Below are positions 29,846 through 35,369 of a stretch of DNA of 35,369 nt, piece after piece. The notes below the pieces were generated by a model. That model made no database searches. It saw only the letters and a program-made list of their open reading frames with translations, and had not been told where the DNA came from. Position 1 is the stretch's first letter, and each line of letters starts with the position of its first letter. The stretch comes from Bacteroidales bacterium. Lineage in GTDB: Bacteria > Bacteroidota > Bacteroidia > Bacteroidales > P3. Location of the stretch: positions 1 through 35,369 of the forward strand of contig JAEEIS010000226.1 in assembly GCA_016281475.1 (NCBI GenBank), written 5' to 3'. The position numbers and the translations under genes were made by a program.

Positions 29846-31832
29846 TTCGTATTCCCGCGTACGCCATAATCCCGTGCACAGGTCCCCAAATCACCGTCGG
29901 CTCGAAAGTGTCGCTCCACGGGTCGGCGGCATTGATGATGGGATGCGGCTGGCGGTAGTTGGTCAAGTTCTCGCCACCCACATAGATGGAAAAGTGTCTG
30001 AACGTGCGTGTCACTTGCAGGTTCAGCTGTGGGTAGGCGGGGAAGGTCTCGTCCCACGAGGGGGTGCCGTCTTCGAGCAGATAGGGGGTAGGCATCCGTC
30101 CGCCACCGTTCAGCTGCAGCGTGGCATCCACACGCCACAGTCCCATGTAGGGCTTCCATGCCACGGTCAGCAGTCCCTTGTAGCGCGAGGTCAGCGGCTT
30201 CTCCATCAGCACCCCGCCGTAGGTGCATTTCACGTCGTTCAGGCGCAGTGCCGCCATCACCTCCCACAATTCTTCGTCGAAATCCATCGACGCGTCCACC
30301 TGCACCGTGTTGGAGTAGGAGGGACCCTCCAAATTCACAAGCCTAATACGGGAAGGGTCGCTGTCGTAGTCCACCACCAATTGGTTGATAAAGTAGGTGT
30401 AATAGTACTCCGCGTTCAGTTTCAGCGTCTGCTCGCCCACAGGCACGTAGAACGCTGCCGAAATACCGCTATTCCAAGCCTCTTCCATTTGTTGCTCCTG
30501 GCTTAGTTCGAGGCTGCGTCCCGATGCCAAAAGATAATGGTGCTCTGCCAGTGCGTGGGGCATACGGTACCCCTTGCCTGCCGACAGGCGCAGCGTCACC
30601 CAGTCCGTCGCCATCCATTTCACATGCAGGCGTGGGGTATAGAACATCCCGTAGCGGTTGCTGTGGTCCGCCCGCAGCCCTGCCATCATCGTCAGGCGGT
30701 ACGAAGGCTTGAACGTATATTCCGCATAGGCTCCCGGAATCCAGTCTGTCATGGCTTCCGACCATAATCCCTCGTCACGGCTCTGCATCCATAGGCTCAG
30801 CCCTGTCGACAGCTGGTGCTTGTCCGAAAATTCGTGTTCGAAAATCAGCTTTGTGTGCAAGTCCTTGTGCTCCACATCATATTGTTTGCTTCCGAAAGTC
30901 CCCGCAAGGTCATACAGGCTCCCGTTCGCCATCAGGGCAATGTTGGTGTTATGCTCCTTGTCCAGCAGCAGCGCGTGCTTCATATACGCCTCGTAGCGGT
31001 TCGCGTCCAGCAGCACACGGTAGGGATTCTCCGTAAAAGTCACCAGCTGGCCTCCGTCGCGGTTCTCCCTCACCATACCTATTCCTCCGTGGAAGATATA
31101 ACGTCCTCGACGGTATTTCCATCGGTTCTGTACATGCAGCTGACTGATGCCAGGATAGTCGTGCCAGCCGTCATTGTCGGCATCGTGGTGCATCCAGTCC
31201 TTCTCGCCGTGCAGTAGCAGCTCGGTGCTCAGATACTTGTTCAGGTGTGCCCTTGCCACCACGTTTCCTTCTGTCTTCAATCGGCTGTCGGTGTATAAGT
31301 TAATATCTATACCCATGCCCTTCGATTTTAATGTCTGCCCAGACACCGGGTCTTTATCCGGCTTGATATATTCCACGTCAATCTGACCCGTTATGCTTTG
31401 GAAACCGCTCTTCACCGACGCGGCCCCCTTGCTCACCGAGATGCTCTGCATCCATGCCCCTGGCACATAGCCCAGTTCGTAGGGCGTTGCCGCTCCTGCG
31501 AAGGTCGGCAGCCCCTCGACGAGCATCTGCACGTATTCGCCGCTCAGTCCCAGCAGCTTGATTTGCCGTGCCCCTACGGCGGCATCGCTGTAGTTCACGT
31601 CCACGCTCGGGTTCGCCACAAAGCTCTCCCCCAGGTTGCAGCAGGCTGCGCGAAACAGCTCCTCCTGCCCCACCACGATGCCGTTCTCCGCCCCGCCAAG
31701 CCGTGACACGCCTGCGGCGGCGCTCTTCACCTGCACTTCATTGAGCGTCTTTCGTGTGAGTGTATCGGTTTTCTGTGCCTGTAGTACCATACTGGCACAA
31801 AGTAAAAAAATAATGCTAACGATTTGTTTCAT
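29835..31832 (-). CDS. TonB-dependent receptor, probable copper type
   Basis: This is a 665-residue outer-membrane receptor with signal peptide MKQIVSIIFLLCASMVLQAQ. The plug domain (~45-150) contains LFRAACCNLGESFVANPSVDVNYSDA and ARQIKLLGLSGEYVQMLVEG, which I recognise from receptors encoded beside HMA proteins. The barrel follows, with a receptor-type segment LRLSAGKGYRMPHALAEHHY (~425-445). The adjacent Cys pair and the neighbours suggest copper or another soft metal; transport of a chelate is possible. The C-terminus ends AYAGIRIEK, where IEK comes from a 7-bp repeat rather than an aromatic-terminated strand, so the last strand may have been altered. Confidence 0.85.
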   Translation of the reverse strand: MKQIVSIIFLLCASMVLQAQKTDTLTRKTLNEVQVKSAAAGVSRLGGAENGIVVGQEELFRAACCNLGESFVANPSVDVNYSDAAVGARQIKLLGLSGEYVQMLVEGLPTFAGAATPYELGYVPGAWMQSISVSKGAASVKSGFQSITGQIDVEYIKPDKDPVSGQTLKSKGMGIDINLYTDSRLKTEGNVVARAHLNKYLSTELLLHGEKDWMHHDADNDGWHDYPGISQLHVQNRWKYRRGRYIFHGGIGMVRENRDGGQLVTFTENPYRVLLDANRYEAYMKHALLLDKEHNTNIALMANGSLYDLAGTFGSKQYDVEHKDLHTKLIFEHEFSDKHQLSTGLSLWMQSRDEGLWSEAMTDWIPGAYAEYTFKPSYRLTMMAGLRADHSNRYGMFYTPRLHVKWMATDWVTLRLSAGKGYRMPHALAEHHYLLASGRSLELSQEQQMEEAWNSGISAAFYVPVGEQTLKLNAEYYYTYFINQLVVDYDSDPSRIRLVNLEGPSYSNTVQVDASMDFDEELWEVMAALRLNDVKCTYGGVLMEKPLTSRYKGLLTVAWKPYMGLWRVDATLQLNGGGRMPTPYLLEDGTPSWDETFPAYPQLNLQVTRTFRHFSIYVGGENLTNYRQPHPIINAADPWSDTFEPTVIWGPVHGIMAYAGIRIEK

Positions 31833-31868
31833 TGAAAATAAGGTTTGACAGTTAGTTTCTTTGAATGT

Positions 31869-31940
31869 GTTAATGTGGGAATATGTTAATGTGTCAATCT
31901 TTTAGACTAACGAATTAACACGTTAACGAATTAACGCATT
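31869..31940. repeat. Period-8 inverted-repeat element between Cys-rich protein and TonB receptor
   Basis: The left arm has 8-bp units GTTAATGT, GGGAATAT, GTTAATGT, GTCAATCT (31869-31900). The centre is TTTAGACT. The right arm has AACGAATT, AACACGTT, AACGAATT, AACGCATT (31909-31940). In the shared phase, both arms reduce to ATTAACAC-like units in opposite orientation. It fills most of the 120 bp gap between the two genes. Confidence 0.8.
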
Positions 31941-31952
31941 TGCAGAATTGTG

Positions 31953-32324
31953 TCAAACCCTCATCACCATATTTCTACTATCCGTCCATCCAGGTGGGGA
32001 ACAATAAATGTGCCCTGTAGGTAGGGCAAAGAATTGTGAGATAGGAGTTGGGTGTTGAGTATTGGGAATAGCAAAAAGATTTCCAAACAAGTCGGACGTT
32101 TGGGCTGTGGGTGTTGAAGTCTCTTGTTGCAGGTCGGCAGTTGATAGGTGTGTTATCGTCACCGTCATACATTTGCTGCCTCTTTTGCAACAGTCGTGCT
32201 GAGTAGGCAGCACCAGACTCACCTTTCCTGTGCAGGCACAACGTTGCCAACCAATACCACCGCTGCCAAACAGCAACAGTATCAGCGTGGAGAGGGCAAT
32301 CATTATGTGCGAAACAGTTTTCAT
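31953..32324 (-). CDS. Small Cys-rich exported protein of the copper locus (HYC_CC_PP-like)
   Basis: This is a 123-residue protein with a hydrophobic N-terminal segment (MIALSTLILLLFGSGGIGW), then CACTGKVSLVLPTQHDCCKRGSKC, five cysteines with a CC pair, and a Pro/Thr-rich tail. Small proteins with this layout precede TonB receptor/HMA pairs in Bacteroidota and have been named HYC_CC_PP; I assign it from memory of that pattern. It probably binds copper or a similar metal at the membrane or in the periplasm. Confidence 0.7.
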   Translation of the reverse strand: MKTVSHIMIALSTLILLLFGSGGIGWQRCACTGKVSLVLPTQHDCCKRGSKCMTVTITHLSTADLQQETSTPTAQTSDLFGNLFAIPNTQHPTPISQFFALPTGHIYCSPPGWTDSRNMVMRV

Positions 32325-32388
32325 CGCTTTAAAAGTATCGGTTGGATAACGTCCTTATGGAAATAATATTGCAGACAGTCACAAAAAA

Positions 32389-32559
32389 TCATTTCTTTTT
32401 GCCTTTTGGTACTTTTGGCTTCGGCTCGGGCAATGAAGCACAGGTGACTTTCACCAAGTTGGCAAGATACTCGTGGTCGTCAACCTCCTCGATATAGAAG
32501 TAGGGTTTGGCCTCCTCGTAGGAAATGTGTCCAATCTGTGGGAAATACTCTTTGCTCAT
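32389..32559 (-). CDS. Small ORF, 56 residues, acidic with Lys/Pro-rich tail
   Basis: ATG 32557-32559 opens a 56-residue frame: MSKEYFPQIGHISYEEAKPY to VPKGKKK, ending at TGA 32389-32391. It starts 16 nt after the stop of the T9SS-sorted protein on the same strand, so it may be the third gene of that unit. The core is acidic (YIEEVDDHEYL) and the tail is basic (PEPKPKVPKGKKK). No signal peptide and no recognised family. Codon choice looks like that of its neighbours; this is the main support. Confidence 0.55.
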   Translation of the reverse strand: MSKEYFPQIGHISYEEAKPYFYIEEVDDHEYLANLVKVTCASLPEPKPKVPKGKKK

Positions 32560-32575
32560 ATATTTGTTTCAAAAG

Positions 32576-33619
32576 TCACTGCAACAGCAACCGTTTCACG
32601 GTACGGCCAGCGGAGGTGTGTATGACCACGTTGTAGCACCCTTTGGCAAATCCGGCAAGACTTATCTGAATGGAAGTGTCATCTACCTTCCGCCGCATGA
32701 CACAACGTCCTGCGGGGTCAAATATTGCCACGCTCCGTATGGGGAAGGAGGAATATATCACGGTGTGGTCAGTGGTGGGATTGGGTATAAGGTAGGAGTA
32801 CTGGTCTGCCAACGGATTTATTCTCGTTGTGTTCCCTCCATGTCCCGTGTCTGGGTCATGAAAGCTCATACTTGTCGTATCGATAATGGGAAAGAGACCG
32901 CAAAAGAAAAGCTTCTTTGGAAAAAATTCCCAGCTAGTGTCTCCGGGATGCGGAGTATGCAACATCCGTTGGCTAATTGAATCTCTTTCGTAATATCCAA
33001 ACGGTGTTGAATGCATAACGTATTTTCCCGTCTGAACCGGGATTGGGGATACGGGAGCGTTAGTCCAAAGGTTGTTGTAATGGGTATTTCCGATACAGAA
33101 AGAGTCATATACGGTAATCGTGTCGTCGAAATAAACCTCGTACAGCCCTGGATATTGCCATACGTCGAAAGAGCGGTATTGGTCATACATTGTCGTAAGG
33201 AGTTTTATTCTGCACTTAGGGTCCCGGTCAGTATAGCATACCTTCTTTTTCAGTATCATGGTGTCTGGTCTTGGTTGGTATAGGCACAGGTATTCTGGCA
33301 CACGTGCATCCATATTAGTTGAGTCAGGGGGGTATTGGATGTAACTATACCATAACGTGTCAAGAATACCAGCCAACCCCACTATCCGCAACGAGTCGCC
33401 AGGTTTCTCTAGAGTAAATTCATAGGCATCTACAACAACGAATTCATGCTCTGGTTTACTTATTACTAAATGGCTTGCCGAAGGGTCGTCAGCCATCCAG
33501 AGTGTGCTTGAAGGGTAGTAATCTGGCGGAGGTGTCATGGGCAACTCAACCGTGTCTATCTGTGCCGTGGCAGGCGGTATGGCCATCACGGTCAGTAGAG
33601 TTAAAACTATTTTTTTCAT
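32576..33619 (-). CDS. Exported protein with type IX secretion (type A) sorting domain
   Basis: This is a 347-residue protein with signal peptide MKKIVLTLLTVMAIPPATA. The last ~75 residues are a T9SS type A sorting domain: YLIPNPTTDHTVIYSS, VAIFDPAGRCVMRR, ISLAGFAKGCYNVVIHTSAGRTVKRLLLQ. The middle (~25-270) is unrecognised, rich in Tyr, Asp and Pro. The protein should be exported across the outer membrane by the type IX system, with the sorting domain cleaved. It follows an exported protein gene by 15 nt and probably shares its mRNA. Confidence 0.85.
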   Translation of the reverse strand: MKKIVLTLLTVMAIPPATAQIDTVELPMTPPPDYYPSSTLWMADDPSASHLVISKPEHEFVVVDAYEFTLEKPGDSLRIVGLAGILDTLWYSYIQYPPDSTNMDARVPEYLCLYQPRPDTMILKKKVCYTDRDPKCRIKLLTTMYDQYRSFDVWQYPGLYEVYFDDTITVYDSFCIGNTHYNNLWTNAPVSPIPVQTGKYVMHSTPFGYYERDSISQRMLHTPHPGDTSWEFFPKKLFFCGLFPIIDTTSMSFHDPDTGHGGNTTRINPLADQYSYLIPNPTTDHTVIYSSFPIRSVAIFDPAGRCVMRRKVDDTSIQISLAGFAKGCYNVVIHTSAGRTVKRLLLQ

Positions 33620-33634
33620 GGTATTGTCAGTTTT

Positions 33635-35041
33635 CTAATTTTCAATGCAATCTTTTATGAGAGGGAGTTCATATATGCTTAATGGGACATGGTCGTCAAA
33701 ACTAAAAATGTCGGAGTAACAAGTTAATGGGGATTTATTGTTCTTTAGGTAGAAAGCCCCATCTATTGTGGGAACACTTATTCCGACCCCGCAAACTGAA
33801 TTATTTGTTGAAGAAAGGTGTCGGGCGATTATCGCCAGTTCGGATAGTGTCGACTCGTTTCTACCGAATGCAATGTATCCTGACGGACTAAAGAAGTTGT
33901 CGTGGTGGTAGAAATAGTATCCTATTCTAGAGAAATAGTCTTTTGAAGCAATGAAGGGATATGCCTGCTCTCCCATCATCGAGGTTGTGCCCGTAAGGGG
34001 GTTATTGCTCCATGCCAGACCTCTCAAAATGTTGTTTGTATTGCTATATGTAAGTCTATTAACAGCATAGGAGCCATAAGGATTATATTCTATTCGGCTA
34101 CTAGCGCATGGCGATCCATCTGGATCGTATGCGGTGCCAGAGGCATTGATGATATGCGTGACAAACCCGTCGCTATTTAGGTAGGAGGCATCGTAAAATA
34201 AGGATAATGTGGCTACGGTGTCTCCGTTTGTGTGTGTCATCTTGAAACCGTTGTAATTGTTCGTAGGATAGCTACATGGCTGGGACGAGGATGCAAGGTA
34301 TCTGTGCATTATATCGCCCAATATCGGATAGGATGTGAACATGGCTGTCTTATGGAATATTCTCAGCGGCATGCTCATACCATCGGGCATGGCTCCGGCA
34401 GCCACGATGTAATTGTCAGTTGCTACAATTTGGTCCAATGTCCCGTCGGAGACATCGGACGCTCCCGTTGTATACGCCCAGTTGCTGGTACCGAAGAAAC
34501 CTTTTAATTCAGCCACACACGGTCTCCATTTGGCATCTCTTCCAACAAGGGCTATATGTACCCGACCCAATTGGTCTTCTATGTTCTCAAATATTGTCAA
34601 GTCATTGAAAGCAGTCACATGCGAATGGGTATAGATGTCTGGAGATTGGATTAATGTCAAAAATGAAGTACTGAATATATGATAGTTGTCAGTGCCCCCA
34701 AATAGATGGGGGATGGAAAACCATCCGACAAATCCATACATATTAGGTCCATAATCGTATGCTCCACAGAAACATACGATATCTCCCGATATCTCGAAAT
34801 CGGTTACTTTGTAGCTGGAATCAATCCCTACAAGTATTATGCTAGTCTGGTTGTCTGACCATGCAAAATAGTGACCTTTAGTAGTTTGAATGTGACTAAT
34901 GGAGTAGTCTGCCTGATACCGTCTGACAATAGTTTCTCTTATGTCTCCTGGCAATCGTGTTGTAGAAATCCACCCCGACTGGGCAAGGGCGGTTAGGCTT
35001 GCAATTAGGCATAGCAAAAATGTTAATGATTTTTTTTTCAT
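33635..35041 (-). CDS. Exported protein of unknown function
   Basis: This is a 468-residue protein starting at ATG 35041 with signal peptide MKKKSLTFLLCLIASLTALAQ. A longer frame back to 35131 is rejected because the promoter -7 box is at 35134-35141, which puts that codon at or before the transcription start. The mature part is rich in Ser, Tyr, Asn and aromatic residues, with repeated short strand-like segments (IILVGIDSSYKVTDF, VHIALVGRDAKWRPC, IVAAGAMPDG), consistent with a beta-propeller-like surface protein. I do not recognise the family. No T9SS domain is visible at its C-terminus (LSIYELPLIKDCIEN). Confidence 0.75.
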   Translation of the reverse strand: MKKKSLTFLLCLIASLTALAQSGWISTTRLPGDIRETIVRRYQADYSISHIQTTKGHYFAWSDNQTSIILVGIDSSYKVTDFEISGDIVCFCGAYDYGPNMYGFVGWFSIPHLFGGTDNYHIFSTSFLTLIQSPDIYTHSHVTAFNDLTIFENIEDQLGRVHIALVGRDAKWRPCVAELKGFFGTSNWAYTTGASDVSDGTLDQIVATDNYIVAAGAMPDGMSMPLRIFHKTAMFTSYPILGDIMHRYLASSSQPCSYPTNNYNGFKMTHTNGDTVATLSLFYDASYLNSDGFVTHIINASGTAYDPDGSPCASSRIEYNPYGSYAVNRLTYSNTNNILRGLAWSNNPLTGTTSMMGEQAYPFIASKDYFSRIGYYFYHHDNFFSPSGYIAFGRNESTLSELAIIARHLSSTNNSVCGVGISVPTIDGAFYLKNNKSPLTCYSDIFSFDDHVPLSIYELPLIKDCIEN

Positions 35042-35369
35042 TTTTACTTCTTTTTTTCTGTTTGGCACAGATAGTTGATATATATATATATTACGAGCGT
35101 TTCTTGAGTAAAAAAGTAAACTAACTGACAATGCAAAGATAATTATTTTTTTTTTATCTCAAAAAAATCGTTTCTTATAGGACAGGGCAAACGCATGAAA
35201 ATTTTGAAAAATAGTACGGAATGAACAATTTGGCCGGAGTTATTAACAGGCCACCGTGCGAGCCGCGTGGAAATTGTGCGAAATGAACAAATTCGCCCAC
35301 AGTTTGTTGATAAATATTTGTGACACAACACATAACATATTCTCGACATTCTCGTTATCCTTGCATAAC
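35042..35369. other. Leader and upstream region of the minus-strand exported-protein operon
   Basis: No gene is seen in these 328 bp up to the window end. They hold an ~85-nt leader with a (TA)n run near 35079-35091, the promoter at 35134-35163, and an imperfect direct repeat: GTACGGAATGAACAATTTGG (35214-35233) and GTGCGAAATGAACAAATTCG (35276-35295), 16 of 20 identical, 62 bp apart. These could be regulator sites upstream of the promoter. Confidence 0.4.
35134..35163 (-). promoter_or_regulatory. Bacteroidota-type promoter of the exported-protein operon
   Basis: On the minus strand, TTTG (35160-35163) is followed after 18 bp by TATCTTTG (35134-35141) and C. This matches TTTG-N18-20-TAnnTTTG. 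It gives a leader of about 85 nt before ATG 35041. Confidence 0.6.

Noticed and set aside
32525..32980. 151-codon plus-strand frame
   Set aside because: Antisense to the T9SS sorting domain of the 32576-33619 gene and to the 56-residue ORF; no start context or motif.
35143..35349. 68-codon minus-strand frame
   Set aside because: It covers the promoter region of the 35041 gene and has no protein-like pattern.
35235..35369. Possible DnaA boxes (TTATTAACA, TGTTGATAA) and a replication origin
   Set aside because: Each deviates from TTATNCACA, they are only two, and no dnaA, dnaN or AT-rich unwinding region accompanies them.

Overview
The window comes from a member of the Bacteroidota, most likely order Bacteroidales. 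The evidence is a TonB receptor next to a BtuG-like lipoprotein, a type IX secretion sorting domain, a fimbrillin-like lipoprotein, a GH3-family acyl-adenylase, and promoters of the Bacteroidota type (TTTG, 18-19 bp, TAnnTTTG). Shine-Dalgarno sequences are not evident. I see no rRNA, tRNA, CRISPR array, phage genes or intact transposase.

Layout. 1-2070: the end of a corrinoid-type TonB receptor and its BtuG-like partner, closed by a terminator. 2090-8904: a co-directional run with a CPA2 cation/proton antiporter, an S41 protease, an O-antigen-ligase-type membrane protein and an M16 zinc protease. 8905-9773: a repeat-rich stretch with a small orphan antitoxin-like gene and a MITE-like element. 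9774-16548: an AAA/DUF4143 ATPase, a thioredoxin-fold protein, a Dcp-type M3 peptidase, a PspC-domain protein and a DUF4919-like protein. 16600-20400: an unusual cassette made of an ECF sigma factor fused to a membrane helix and an outer-membrane-type beta barrel, then a radical SAM/SPASM-like enzyme overlapping a Gfo/Idh/MocA oxidoreductase. 20442-23482 (minus): glmM and GH3. 23642-29414 (plus): a U32 protein, a fimbrillin-like lipoprotein, an STM3941-like membrane protein, radA, a TSCPD protein and vsr. 29417-32324 (minus): a probable copper locus (HMA protein, TonB receptor, Cys-rich protein). 32389-35041 (minus): a 56-residue ORF and two exported proteins.

Two things stand out. First, the sigma-barrel fusion and the radical SAM operon are preceded by the same bipartite sequence, TGCAGTCTTT-N12-GTCTCTAwAGAG, with identical spacing. 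This suggests a self-contained regulon in which an envelope-anchored sigma factor drives its own gene and an enzyme pair. Second, many boundaries between co-directional genes carry short tandem units with a strict 7, 8 or 9 bp period, often as two inverted arms around a centre. Two related copies lie in-frame inside adjacent genes (ligase and M16 protease) and encode the same peptide pattern in the same frame. Other copies supply the last codons of three genes.

All functions are read from sequence by recognising motifs and families; no database search was run.
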